64,000 bases of DNA, taken from positions 310,001-374,000 of the forward strand of contig CANXME010002097.1 of assembly GCA_948144175.1 (NCBI GenBank), read 5' to 3'. This stretch comes from Closterium sp. NIES-65 (lineage: Eukaryota > Streptophyta > Zygnematophyceae > Desmidiales > Closteriaceae). The notes below the pieces were generated by a model. The model worked only from the letters and a program-made list of their open reading frames with translations. It did not search any database and had not been told where the DNA came from. The stretch's first letter is position 1. Every line of letters starts with the position of its first letter. Shown here in pieces: positions 51,001 to 63,090 of the stretch. A program made the translations under genes and the position numbers.

Positions 51001-52582
51001 CTGGGACGATCAAGAGCTCTCCCTTGCGGTAGAGGAGTCCCAGACGTTCCAATGGCTCAAGTCCCAGCTGCCTACCATAGGCCGCAACCCCAGGCTAAAC
51101 CCGAAACCCGGTAGCCTAAAAAACTCACCTAAAAAAGGACCGAGACGAAATATTTAGACATATTCCTAGCGGGGTGAGCCCAATATTACCCGATGATTCA
51201 GGAAAATCCGGGACAGATTCCTGCAAAAATGGGGCCTAGAAACAACAAAACATACATTAAAGTACGTCAAAAGGCCATTAGTTTGACAAGCACCCCGTGC
51301 AAACGATACTCGCAAAATCAACAACAAACACCCAACAGTCAAATGCTCGGGTTTTACGGGCAAGTGCCCAATCGCTACAACCCCACGCGATGCACGCTGT
51401 TTTGACCATTGTCGCTGTCTTCTGACCGTTTCAAAAAAAAAAAAACAATCGAGTCTTCCCACTGTTCTTCGAATACAGTTAAAACTGGTAACGCTTATAC
51501 GACTACACGCTTACCTTGCTCCTGAAAGCTTCCTTGGACTCCAGTGAATATCAAGTGTAGTACCAAAATCAACATTCTTTGTCGCGACCGAGCAATGTTT
51601 ACACGTTCCGTGTTGTCTAACGTTTTGTCAAATTTTCATCCACAGTAGTGAGATGTACAGTATTTATTTTCAATCCCATCACCACCACCACTACAAACAA
51701 AAAATGTTTGACACAGACAGCCACAATCCTCGTCGAGATTGAAAGTTACCTGGGTTTGTGGGACATGGAGGGAGGCCCAGTGGGGATATCGAGCCGACCA
51801 CTACGATACAGATCGAGACACTGTATACGGCACAAATGTGAGGACGGCTGAGATATGTCCACATCAGCAAGACTATTGTTCTGATTCAATCTCAACAGTT
51901 GATTTGCTCTGCTGACACGATCACGGACTGTTTTGACGGAGGGTGGTTCAATGGAGTTTTGGGCTGGCTTGCTGGGTTTATCCATCACATACCCAGACGT
52001 TAGGGGCTATACAATCTGCTTTTATGTCAATGATCCTAAGCTCCCACACTTCAAAAGGCCACACGCGGATTTCTTTGCGGCCCTACATGCATAAATTCTT
52101 TGACGACACAAACGGATAATGACGGCACATACTGACTCAGCGCGGCACATAAATTCGCGGGGGAGCCCCTTTGTGTGTACCCCGGCTGTGGATCGCAATA
52201 CACCAAGTCCTCGCCAACTTCACTATGGCCAATTAACAACCCCTGTGTATTCGTTTTAAAATTACCCGATTTTGAGAGCTGTTTCAAACAGTTTGGTTTT
52301 AAGGAAAGCAACGACTGGGACTACGCACATGATCAGTGGAAAAACAAAAGAAACATGGTCGCAGTGGAAGATTCAGTCTTTGCGTTGCGGTCTCAACGTC
52401 AGACGGGCCTACATCGTAACTTTACAATGCCTCGGATAGTCTCTAGTTCGTGGGTGTCTGATACCTATAGCCAAAAACGGTCAATTTGGTTTTTAGGAAG
52501 GACTGACGGGGCGTGAAATTGGCGAGGGCTTGGTGTATGCCTCTCCAATTTTCCAACTCATCGTCGTGTGATTGAGATTGAT
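48018..52582. other. Intergenic DNA, no supported gene
   Basis: GC-rich up to about 48300 (probable WRKY 5' region), then AT-richer unique-looking DNA. Open frames are short and lack recognisable domains. The minus-strand stretch 51060-50880 (GLLYRKGELLIVP) faintly resembles the zinc-binding start of a gypsy integrase, and 49440-49930 reads like a decayed coding sequence, but neither can be assigned. A perfect 9-bp hairpin ccccacttg-ca-caagtgggg occurs near 50447. Confidence 0.5.
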
Positions 52583-52740
52583 GGTGCGTTCCTGGCTAGT
52601 GTCAAACTTCCGATCAGACTTCGTATTTTCCGAGCCAGGGGCAATTTATTGCGGGAAGACCCGAAGTGGGGCCAGCTGTGGGGCGAGCTTCGTGTTATCC
52701 CGGGAAGACCGGAAGCTTGACACGAGCTAGGAACGCACCC
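52583..52740. mobile_element. Small terminal-inverted-repeat element
   Basis: Ends at 52583 (ggtgcgttcctggctagtgt) and 52740 (reverse complement gggtgcgttcctagctcgtg) are inverted repeats of about 30 bp with few mismatches, enclosing about 100 bp with cgggaagacc-type internal repeats. No clear target duplication was found, so the superfamily is open. Confidence 0.6.
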
Positions 52741-52741
52741 T

Positions 52742-53922
52742 GAGCATCCCTTTTCTGATTGAGGGCAACGTTGTGTATACACTCACTGGGACCAACTTCG
52801 GCTGTGCCTGTATGTTAGAGTACAAATAGCTAAATGAATGAACTAGAAATCAGAAATGTGGTACAAATATGGCTAACCTTAGAACCCGAGGTCAGCATGG
52901 TAATCATTCAAGTTATGTGAGGTTGAAATATTGTTGGCGAAACCTTTATAACAAGAGTTTCGAGAATCTGTGCGGAGCGAAAGAGTATTCAAGAGATTAT
53001 GATAAATTGGGTACGCAACGCTATTGTCTGGGCCCAAAATTGGTTTAGGCCTATTACAAATCAGGGTTCCAGCCCCTCTTTAGCCCGACTCCTAGGGTAG
53101 AAAATTTCGTACCCTGTTTGCAGCAGGGTAAATCAACCTATAGCCTGATTTGAGCAAGGTAATTTTATGCTAAGTTTTTTATACTAACATAATGAAGTAG
53201 CACCCACAACAGGGTCTGACAGGGCGAATCTCGTATAAGGGCGAATCTGCTCTTGTGTCAGGGTAAGTCCACTGTGATTGGGCAAATTCTCTGCTCTCTG
53301 ACAGCGCAAAACTGTGATTGGGCAAATTTGCTGTGCTCTGACAGCACGAAGCTACCGTGCCAGAGCGAATTTGCTGTCAAGGCTTTTTGGAAATGTCTAT
53401 TTGTGTGAGTGTGATACAGTTCGTCACCACGCGGAAGAAAGCCTGATCCGCGGTAAAGAAGTTTCGGTATCAGGGTAGTCTACACCCTACCCTGACACCG
53501 TCAGGCTAACCATAAATCCAATAAGTGTAAAAAAAAACATGCTCTTTTTGCAGAAGGGTAACTATCGTGCAATCCTGATTTTGGCAGGGTAATCATGAAA
53601 AAGCGGCCGGCCCCCAGGGTAATCAGGGCGTTTTACCCTGATATTCTGGGCCCTGGCTACTGTGCAATTACTGTTTACGAGAATCAGGGTGGGGCGAACG
53701 ATCCAGTGTGCGACAGCACTGCTGTGATGTCGCCCCACCAATTCCATTGCTAACACTCGTGAGGCTGAACTGAGGTGCACTGTGCACACCAAACTCTTGC
53801 GCGACTCCACTGAGGCAGTACATTCAAATCCTATATGAACAAATTGTCTTATGCTTGGTCGTTTGATTCTTCACTTCAAGAGAACAAAACCGAAGTGCTG
53901 TAACGTCAGGAAACATAAACAT
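52742..53922. other. Intergenic DNA with degenerate repeats
   Basis: At 53265-53345 an imperfect tandem unit (ctgtgattgggcaaatt, then ctctgacagc) occurs twice. Several cagggtaatc and its reverse complement occur between 53060 and 53690. The stretch 52820-52890 (aatgaatgaactag, ggtacaaatatggctaacc) resembles a decayed copia LTR. No gene was found. Confidence 0.45.
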
Positions 53923-53927
53923 ATTTT

Positions 53928-54055
53928 TATCAGAATGAAAGAGGAATGGTTGCACTATGAGAGTTGGAGTACAAATGGCAAACCCTAACTTTGTGTACCC
54001 CCTAAAGGCTAACCCACTACAGCCTACACAATAAAAACACATATAATGTTTGACA
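53928..54055 (-). repeat. 3' LTR of copia element 3
   Basis: 128 bp, next to the polypurine tract (minus-strand cctatggcggtg). Confidence 0.92.
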
Positions 54056-54299
54056 CACCGCCATAGGCAAACTAGGGGAGAACAAGGGGTCACAAGACCA
54101 GTCAAGAAAGGCAAGCAAGCTCAAGGTGGATCACAACGTCACCACACAATCCGAGCACAAGCAAAGGGCCACAAGGCCAGTTCATATGCAAAGGTATATA
54201 TATAAGTAGTACAGACAGCAAGGGTGATCTCAACCTAGCAGAGCAAATAGGCAGGAGTATATATAGAGATCATAGTACAGGCAAAGCCTACAACAAGTG

Positions 54300-57200
54300 A
54301 GACAAAGTGGGCACTAGCTCCAGCAAAGTACAGAAGCGCTGATGATCACCAGGCTGAAGTGCCTTGGTGAAAACATCAGCGATTTTGGCCTGAGAGGCCA
54401 CGTAGCGCAGACGAAGCTGACCACGCTGCTGAAGCTCACGAGCAAGGAAGTAACGGAGAGCGATGTGCTTCCTTCTATGCTCTAGTCTGTGCTCCTAACA
54501 TAAGGCAATGGCAGCCTTGTTGTCAACTTACAGCACTGGAGGAGAACTAGGCCGTTCTCCAAGGTCAGTCAGCAGGTAGGTGAGCCAGCGTAACTCCTGT
54601 GCAGCCATGGCTTTGGCGTAGATCTCAGCCTCACAACTGGAGCTGAGAACAGAAGAAGAACGAGTAGAGCGCCAAGAAACTGAACCAGAGCCAAGGCTGA
54701 AGGTGTAACCCTGTGACGACCGCTGAGTAGCCTGGTCGTCAGCCGAAGAAGCGTCTGAGTGCCTAGTGAGAACAACTGAGGTCCCTCCTCCAAACACGAG
54801 CCCCATGCCTGATGTACTGCACAAGTTACGCAATACCCTCTTTGCAGCATCCTACTGCACCTTTCGATGACGACCAGGAGCCACGTAACGAGCCAGAAGG
54901 CTAAGAGGGTATGCTAGGTTAGGACGAGTGCAAGTCATCACGTACATGAGGCAACCAACTAACTCTGGGTAAGGACCACTTGACTCTACGGACTCATCCG
55001 AAGGAAGAGCTGAGAGCGAGTGAGCTTTAGCTAGAGGAGTGGCCTGTGCTGAGGACCAGGTGAAGCCGAAGCGCCGAAGGACCTGCTGCACCATGTGTGA
55101 CTGAGTCAAGGTAATGGCGCGGCGTGCTCTGTCCCGGGTGATCTGCAAGCCAAGGTAGCTGCGCAGTTCACCCAGGTCTGTGCACGTGTGTCTCTTTTGC
55201 AGCTCCGACTTCACATGGGCAAGAGACTCAGTGTCAGGTGTGGCAAAGACCAAATCGTAGACGTACACGAGGATGTAGAACGGCGGCAGCGAAGTGTCGG
55301 TGCGTAGAAACAGCGACGGGTCAGCAGTAGAAAGAGAGAACCCAAGAGCCGCAAGAGTAGTCCTCAGTGTGTCGTGCCACTCACGTGGCGCCTAGCGAAG
55401 ACCATAGACCGGCCGGCATAGGCTCCACTGGGTACCAGGAGGGAACGACCCAGTGAAGCCAGGAGGATGGCGTAGCCAGATCTCCTCATGCAGACTGCCC
55501 TGCAAGAAAGCTGTGCTGAAGTCAAGAGAGTGAAGCTCGTAGTTAGGCTGAGCAGTGACGTGCAGCAAAACCCGAAGAGTGGTCATTTTCGGGGTCGGGG
55601 AGAAGGTGTGAAAGAAGTCAACTCCCTCTCGCTGACTGAAGCCTCGAGCAACGTAGCGTGCCTTGAAAACAGGCGGAGAACCCGGCGGCCGCTTCACCCT
55701 GAAGATCCACATGCCACTGACGATGTTCGCCCCAGGTGGGGGAGCCTCGTCGACGTAGGGGCCTGTGGACTTCCAGGAAGCCATCTTTGTGTCCATGGCT
55801 AACTACCACTGAGAGGAGTAGGGACCCTTGATCGCCTCAGCGTACGATCGAGGAGTCGGGATGTCTGGTGCATCCGGGTCCCCCTCAAGGGCAACTAGCA
55901 GGGACACGAGATGGGGCGCGGCGGCTGCAAGACACTCAAGGTCCTCCCGTCTATCCTCAAGGACGTCCGTGCTCAGAGCACACTCACCCCCGACAGACGG
56001 AGGACAGACAGACTCAGACTCAGCGACCAGACTGGCAGCGTAGTCTAGACGACAACGAGCAGCAAAGTCGAGAAGCTCAACAACTAGAGCAGACGCAGCA
56101 GTAGACTCAAACGAAGGGTCAGTGACAGCAGTGGCAAGGAGACGTGTAATAGTAGGAATGGCAGCACGAAGAGAGTCAGATACAGGGTCAGCAAGAGCAG
56201 GAAGAGAGGACTTAGGAGGAGACGGCAGAGGGACACGCTGTGGAGCAGTTGAGGGACGAAGAGACATCCGGTGTGTGCCAGGGACTAGTGGCGGACGCTC
56301 ACGTTGAGTACGGCGAGTGGTGGAAGTAGTACGAACAGGCGACTCAGGACTGGACACAGGCGACACAGGGCGAGACTCAGGCTGACGACGCTCTGTGAGG
56401 CCGGCTGTAGGACCAGTGTAAGGAGAAGGACTAGGAATTGGCGAGGCACGCGGTGGCTCTAACTGCGACTGGACCGGCGGTGGACACTCTACAGAGGGAG
56501 GGAGACAAGGAGGAGGTGACTGACCAAGAACCTGCTGAAGGAGTGGAACAAAGTACGGCCGCGGCCGTAAGGTGCCCCCTGCAGTAGCAAAGACAGCACC
56601 AGAATCTCCCGCAGCTCCAGTAGCACCCCCAGCACCTCCAACGCCCAGGTCTGCAGCATCAGCAGCAGCTCCAACGCCCGGGTCCGCTGCACCAGTAGCA
56701 GCTCCAACACCCGGGTCTGCAGCACCAGCAGCAGCTCCAACGCCCGGGTCCCTAGACTCGTATCGCGGACAAAAGCCCGAGATCCCTAGACCCAAAAACG
56801 CGACGCATCGCCAACCTCTCCCATTCAACGCAGTGTCGGGGAAGTCTCCGGCAAGGAGACCCGGGGCCAGAGGTTGAGCTGATGTGCAGCGTATCGGACT
56901 TCAAACGGCCACAGAAAGTGGGGGGAAGCCGCATGGATCAAGGAGGTACGAGCGACCTCCATGACCAAGCCAATGTGACGCTCAGCAACCCCATTCTGCT
57001 GTGGAGAGGCCGGAAGCGTGAACGACTGGCGGATGGCGTGCTCCGCACAGTAGGCTGCCAAGAGGTCGGAGGAGAACTCACCACCTCTATCAGAGTGCAA
57101 GCGTAGGACAAGGAAGTCCGAGTGGAAACGCTCACTGAGCTGGAGACGAGAAGCGCGGATCCAAGGGATCAAAACATCAAGGACCTCACCCTTGGTGCGC

Positions 57201-59436
57201 AAGGGGAAGACCGTGGTGTAGCGCGAGTAGTCGTCAACAACTATCAGGAAGTACCTCTCCTGACCCTGACCACGGACGCGGGCGGAGCCCCACACGTCCA
57301 TGTGGAGCGTCTGTAAGGTCGCAGTCGTTTGGGGAAACGAGGAGGAGTGAGGAGCGGCGCGCTGCCGCCCCTCGACACAGGGAAGACAGGGAGGAGCAGG
57401 AGAGGTTGGGAGGGGAGGGAGAACCCTGGGAAGACCAGAGACAAAATACCGCTTGTGCATTGCTCGACGGCGTTGCACGGACAGGTGACCAAGGCGGTGG
57501 TGCCAGAGGACCGTCTCGTGCGCCAGAGAGCGGCACGAGCACGGGGCAGACAGCTGACCTGACGCAGACGCAGACGCAAACGCAGCTACCTGAGGGGACT
57601 CAGTAGTCAGTGTGTACAGGTCCGACCCCGGCTGCCGTGTAAAGGTAGCCAGGTGACGGCCCGTCCGAGCACACGTGCAGTGTGTCACGCGCTTGTAGGC
57701 AGGGGTGAACTGATGGACACCCATGTCCTGGAGCGCACTACCCGCCACCAAGTTCGTAGAGAATGAGGGGAGGTAGAGACGGGACAGTGTGCCCGACGGG
57801 ACGGCCGGACAAAGGAGAACAGTGGAGGAGGTCGCAAGGACTGGACCCCTAGAGGGGTCAGCGAGAGAGACTGCAACGGGCCGAGCAAGCTGCTCAAGAG
57901 CCGTGCGGTCACGAAAGAAACAGCGGGAAGCATCTGAGTCAAGTGTAAAGGTGTGCAATGCCTCAATCGACTTAGTAACAGTGGACCCAGACGCACTAGC
58001 ACCTAGAGCAGCAGCCTCACCAGCACCTGGGGTAGCACACACTCTAGCACCTAGAGCGGTAGCATCACCAGGTCGAATGCCCGGATCGGGCAGAACACTC
58101 AGGTACTCGGCACCCTCTCCACTAATAGACATCACATACATGGCAGAGAGAATAGCATCAAAGTCTAGCGCAAAGATATCAATGTTTTTTTTCATCAGAT
58201 CAGCTCAGCGAGGCAGCTCAGTGGCGTCAGGGGACTGAGTACGCCAAGCGTCGTCAAGGCGGGAGAAGCAGCGCCGCGTGGGGTGCGCCCTCCCACACGT
58301 CTGATTAGTGCGGTCACTAGTGCGGATGACGTACGTGCAGCTAAGGCCACCACCCCCCCCCTGCCGAGTGTACCACTCACGGAGTTCCTGGGGCGACGGA
58401 GAGTGCTGTAGGCTCTGGCCACCACCAGTGCCTCCACGACCACCACCGCCGCCACCACCGCCTCGACCACCTCCTCCCCTGCGCCGCCTCGTCCACCGCC
58501 GCCCCCACCACCGCTCCCGCCCCTGCCACCGCCCCCGCCGTTGCCACCACCATCCCAGCCACTGCCACTAGCACCCCCAGCCCCGCCACCACCCCCACCG
58601 CCACCACCACCCCCACCACCGCCTCCCCCGCCGTCACCTCCGCCGCCCTTGCTCCCTTTTCCCTTGCCGCTGCGGCGCCCGCTCGAAGCAGACGCAGCCC
58701 CGACCTTCTCAGCACCAAGGAGGTTGATAGCGGAAGCAGAGGCGACAGAGGGAAGAAGAGGGGAAGGGGAACACCCCTCAAAGAAAGGGGTGCAGGGGTC
58801 GCCATGAGAGGCACCTACAGCGACGATGCTAGCCTCAGCTGCAAGCAGTTCCTTCTCGAGGAGGGCAATGGTGAGCTCAGTAGGGCAGCGAGCTAGGAAG
58901 TGGTCCTTGACAGCACGCAGAGTGTCAGGGAGGCGGGTGACTAGGTGGTAGAGAGTGAGCCAGAGCGGGGGGGGGTTGGTGGCAAGAAACTCGTCAGGCA
59001 TGGCGGCACGAAAGCGGGCCTCACTAGTACGGAGGTGCGTGATGAGGTCAGCAACTGTGTGGAACGAGGCTAGGTCGGGAAACAAGTAGGGGAGTGAGAG
59101 ACGGCCTAGCGCAGCAGAGGCAGGTGAGGAGTAGCGGGCAACGACAGCAGTGTATAGTGCCTGTGCAGTCTTGTGTTGTCCAAAGTGCTCGCGCTCGTCT
59201 ATCGGCAGGGAGTTGCGAATAGCGAAGCGGGCGTGGGCGTCACGAGTCTGCCACTGTGAGCGGGCAGTGCTGTCAGCAGTAGCAGTAGGAGCAGTAGCAT
59301 GGCCTAGGGCGTGATCGTACAGTGAAATGTCCTCCTTGGCAGTGAGCTGTAGGAAGAGGTGTAGGTCATCTAGCCAGGTATCGAAGTTCAGTGGGCGGCC
59401 CTCAGCATCGAAAGCTAGCACAGGAGGGCTAGCCAT
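54300..59436 (-). pseudogene. gag-pol of copia element 3
   Basis: Gag starts at ATG 59436 (MASPPVLAFDAEG). A frameshift in the Gly-rich linker (about 58400-58500) and a TGA at about 58203 (probably Trp to stop) follow. The C-X13-C-X3-H-X4-C motif is kept at about 58340. Protease reads LDSDASRCFF, with Asp for the Gly of DSG. Integrase (57100-57500) keeps HRLGH, CLPCVEG, MDVWGS, HSDRGGEF and NGVAER. The following linker and RT are shifted in frame. In RT the catalytic YVDD is YVYD (about 55255), and TAG stops occur at GLR-stop-AP and before AAKRVL. RNase H ends with IADVFTKAL near 54360. No intact enzyme except perhaps integrase could be made. Confidence 0.9.
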
Positions 59437-60345
59437 AGTAGTAGTAGGAGCAGTAGTAGCAGTAATAGCAGTAGTAGCAGTAGTAGCACCTTGAAAACAG
59501 TAGGCAGTGAGTCAGGTAGGGCGGCTCGGTCCAGGACGGGCGGCGCGGCTCGGTTGAGGTAGGGCGGCTCGGCTCGGTTCAGGTGGGGCGGCTCGGTTTG
59601 GGCTGGGCGGCTTGGTTCGGGCTGGGCGGCTCGGCTCGGGTGGCTCGTTTCGGGTCGGGCGGCTCGGTTCGGGCTGGGCTGCTCGTTCTGGTGGGGCTGA
59701 TGGCGTCGCGACGAGGTGCTAAAGGGGGCGGCGGGGGGGCGGGCGCACGGGTCGACAGGGTCAGCTGGGGGCCGCTAAGGGGCGGCGTTTGGGGTCGACG
59801 GGGCCAGCGGGGCCACTAAGGGGCGGTCGCCCGGGTCGACGGGGCCAGTGGGGCTGCTAAGGGGCGGGCGCCCGTGGTCGACGGGGCTAGCTGAGACCGC
59901 TAAGGGGCGGGCGTACGGGGTCGACGGGGCCTGCAGGGCCGCTAAGGAGGCGGGCGCACGGGTCGACGGGGCCAGCGAGGCTGCTAAGGAGGCGGGCGTA
60001 CGGGGTTGACGGGGCCAGCGGGGCCGCTAAGGGGCGGGCGCACGGGTCGACAGGGCCAGCGGGGCCGCTAAGGAGGCGGGCGCACGGGGTCGACGGGGCC
60101 AGAGGGGCCGCTAAGGAGGCGGGCGCACGGGTCGACGGGGCCCGCTAAGGGACGGCACGAGGGGCTGAAGGGGCCTCTAAGTGAGGTCGACGGGCCGATG
60201 GGGCCTCTAAGGGGCGGCGCACGAGGGCACATTAGGAGTAAGGCGCACGAGGGCGCTAGAGAGGACGGCGCACGAAGGCGCTCCGAGCGGAAATGGTGGG
60301 CCCTTAGGAACGGTCGTAGGTTCCTAGCCTAGGCTCGTAATACCA
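59437..60345 (-). repeat. Leader of copia element 3 with GC minisatellite
   Basis: 59520-59690 holds gggcggctcggttcggg repeats and 59720-60190 about nine imperfect units of the type gggtcgacggggccagcggg followed by gccgctaaggaggcggg. Confidence 0.8.
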
Positions 60346-60473
60346 TATCAGAATGAAAGAGGAATGGTTGCACTATGAGAGTTGGAGTACAAATGGCAAA
60401 CCCTAACTTTGTGTACCCCCTAAAGGCTAACCCACTACAGCCTACACAATAACAACACATATAATGTTTGACA
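60346..60473 (-). repeat. 5' LTR of copia element 3
   Basis: 128 bp, one visible difference (c for a at 60453 or 60454) from the other LTR. Confidence 0.92.
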
Positions 60474-60559
60474 ATTTTATGCTGATTGTCAGTGGAAAAA
60501 AAACGAATCGATAAATACAACAGATATACCCATGTCCTATATGCGGAGAGTCACTAGAC

Positions 60560-61520
60560 AACGGGAGTGGACTACGGTGGAGGGCACAGAGTTGTGCGGG
60601 TGATCGTAGCGTTGTTCTAATGTTCTTACTGCTTGCTTGTGTTCACTGAGAAAGTTTGCAAGAGTTTCCACTAAGGAAGTTGAAAAGAACAACTTGGAAT
60701 GAAAAGTTGGTAGTACAATTGAGGCATGCTGAACAAAAGGAACTAGAAGGGCATTCGACTCCTAGCAAGGGCGAAATCTGCCAGCTCAGCAAAAGAGCAA
60801 CTTGCCAACGTTGCAGCAGAGTGTTTTGCCAACGTTGCACTGCGCGCGGTCTGCCAGCATTGCAGTCGCAGGTGACTATCTGCAATCGCAGGTAAACAGC
60901 TACAGTCGCAGGTTGTCTATCTGCGCAGATGTGCGCACCTACCAAGTAGGTGCAAGTTGGCGGTTTCACCGTCAGGCACATTGTGCAGGTGCCAGGTAGA
61001 AAACGTGTCGTCGGTTTCTTCATGTGCACACCGTCGAGCACGTTCTGCCGTTCCGCAGGTAGAACTTCGCCAAAATCTCCTGGGCGAAAGTTCGCACACC
61101 TCCGCAGAGTTTCGCAGAACTCTGCAACTTTGGTCGAAGGACTCGCCATCGCTCGGTCGAACAGAGTTCAACGAGCAGAGCTCCTCGACCAGAACTCTTC
61201 GACCAGAGTTCCTCAATGCGAACTCCTCGACCAGAGTTCCTCGACTCGAACTCCTCGATCAGAGTTCCTCGACGGAAGTTCGTCGCGCAGAGATCGTCGA
61301 CCAGTGCTCATCGCGCAGAGATCGTCGACCAGAGCTCATCGCGCAGAGCTCTTTGACCAGATACCGTCGAGCAGATTTTGCTCGACTGCAACTTCCGTCA
61401 AACTGCAGAAGACTACTTCTTCTACCAATCCGTCGAGAACTTCCCGTCGACGGCGAGATCGGCTGTGCCCAAGCGAGGGCGGGGCCTTTCTCTTCGACAC
61501 TATACCTTGCTATCGTCCAT
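60560..61520 (+). repeat. Unclassified repeat, copy 2 (TCGACCAG-rich)
   Basis: This is the partner of 4995-6150. The start block (gtttgcaagagtttcc), the ttgccaacgttgca block and the end block (cccaagcgagggcggggcc) match. The central field here is made of ctcgaccagagttcctcga and cgcgcagagatcgtcgacca units (61160-61390). No protein is recognised. Confidence 0.6.
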
Positions 61521-62633
61521 CTATAAGGCTTCTTCTAAGTCGTCCACATAAGGCTTTTATGGGGAAAGCGAGGGTGAAGAAAGCAGAGGCACGAGCAGGA
61601 AGGGAATGAGAAAAAGGGCATCGCATTGGATGCAGCTGTTGGTGCATGGCATATGATGGGGGAAAGCAGTGACCATGACGGCGGGAAGCAGGGCATATGG
61701 CGGGGGGAAGCAGGGCATATGGCGGGGGGAAGCAGGGCAGGCATATGGCGAGGGAAAGCAGTGCATATGGCAGGGGGAAGCAGGGAATATGGCGGGGGGA
61801 AGCAAGGCACATGGCGGGAGGAAGCGGGGCATATGGCGGGGGGAAGCAGGGCAGGCATATGGTGGGGGGAAGCAGGACATATGGCGGGGGGAAGCAGGGC
61901 ATATGGCGATGGGAAGGCGACATTAGTGATAGGAGTGGAGGGGGAACCACGAACAACCCAAACGACGGGGAGAGGAGGTGAGGTCGACGGGGAAAGGAGG
62001 TTAGGGCGACGGGGAGAGGAAGTGAAGGTGAAGAGGAGGGGAGAGGAAGTGAGGGCGATTGGGAGGGGAAGTGAGGGAAGCAAACTCTCCCCACCTCTTT
62101 CCACCCCCGAAGGCTTCTCCTTCTCTGGCTCTCCCCCTCAATCCCTTCCACTCGGTCCCTCCCCCTCTGTCCCCTCCCCTCTGTCTCTCCCCCTCGGACC
62201 CCCCCCTTTCTGTCCCTCCCCTCTGCCTCTGTCCCTCTCCCTTTGTCCCTCTCCCTCTGTCCCTCTCCCTCTGTCCCTCCCCCGCTGTTGCTTCCGTTTT
62301 TGGGAAGGGGGGCGGGTATGTGGGGGGAAGGAGGGCGGGTATGTGGGGGGGAGGAGGGCGGGTATGTGGGGGAAAAGAGGGGGGGTATGTGGGAGGAAGG
62401 AGGGCGGTATGTGGTGGGGAAAGAATGGGAGGGGGTGTAAACAAGAGAGAGGGTGGAAGTATGAGAGAGGCAGGCCAGGCAACGAGGGGGATGGGAGGGG
62501 AGGTGATTGCAACTAACCTAAAAGCGTGAGGCACTGTTCCCTCCTATGTCCCTCCCCAACTGTCCCTACCCCACTGACACTCCCCCACCTGAACCCCCTC
62601 TTCTGTCCCACCCCTTCTGTCCCTCCCAATAAA
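61521..62633. repeat. Purine-rich minisatellites
   Basis: 61680-61915 holds about ten imperfect copies of a 22-27-bp unit around gcatatggcggggggaagca. 62100-62285 is pyrimidine-rich (ctctgtccctccc). 62290-62410 has gcgggtatgtggggggaagg units. The strand asymmetry could allow triplex or G-quadruplex structures. No gene was found. Open frames here follow the repeat period. Confidence 0.75.
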
Positions 62634-62713
62634 TGAGGCCCGAAGAGGGAGAGAAAGAGAGAGCGAGAATAGGATTGAGCTTGAGCTAGCAAACACAACA
62701 TTACAATTTGACA
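62634..62713 (-). repeat. Probable 3' LTR of copia element 4
   Basis: 80 bp with TG...CA termini on the minus strand, next to a purine-rich tract (minus-strand ccaaggctaggtggtg). The second LTR is outside the window, so the call is provisional. Confidence 0.5.
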
Positions 62714-62739
62714 CACCACCTAGCCTTGGTGAGGGGCAT

Positions 62740-63090
62740 TGTAAGAGCAACAGAAACAACAACCTTGAGAAGCTCAACTAGTCCAACTACTGGGACAAGT
62801 GGTCACAAGACCTGTCAAAAAAAGCAACATAGCAAGATAAGCAACACTGGTTGCCACAATTAGTCCAGTATCTGAGACAAACAACTAGAATGCTAGTTCA
62901 ACAGAGCGATATATGTATATATATAAGTACTCAATGACGAATATCAATATTACTGCAAGATATACATATATATATATATGTGTATATAACATCAACAAAA
63001 CAATCCGTGTAAGTTACACCAAGCAAGAGCAAGTTTGGACAAGGCCAAGCTGTAAACAAAACATGTGATGGTCTCCAGTCTAGAGAGCCT
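62740..63090 (-). other. 3' non-coding tail of copia element 4
   Basis: Between the LTR and the RNase H end the sequence is AT-rich with tatatata stretches at 62910-62990. Copia element 2 has a similar tail (tatatact, tatatctctatatgtg) after its pol stop, which supports the orientation. Confidence 0.55.

Larger units (their letters stand above)
53928..60473 (-). mobile_element. Ty1/copia element 3, young but defective
   Basis: LTRs at 53928-54055 and 60346-60473 (128 bp each) show one difference by eye. The target duplication ATTTT lies at 53923-53927 and 60474-60478. On the minus strand the LTR starts TGTCAAACATT and ends CATTCTGATA, so the terminus is TG...TA, the same in both copies. TGGTATTACGAGCC next to the 5' LTR is the primer-binding site. 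All coding domains are present but carry several stops, frameshifts and mutated catalytic residues, so its insertion must have used proteins supplied in trans. Confidence 0.94.

Noticed and set aside
50636..51052. Minus-strand 138-residue frame with GLLYRKGELLIVP
   Set aside because: It has a faint likeness to a gypsy integrase start but no neighbouring domains or ends. It is not enough to call a gene or element.
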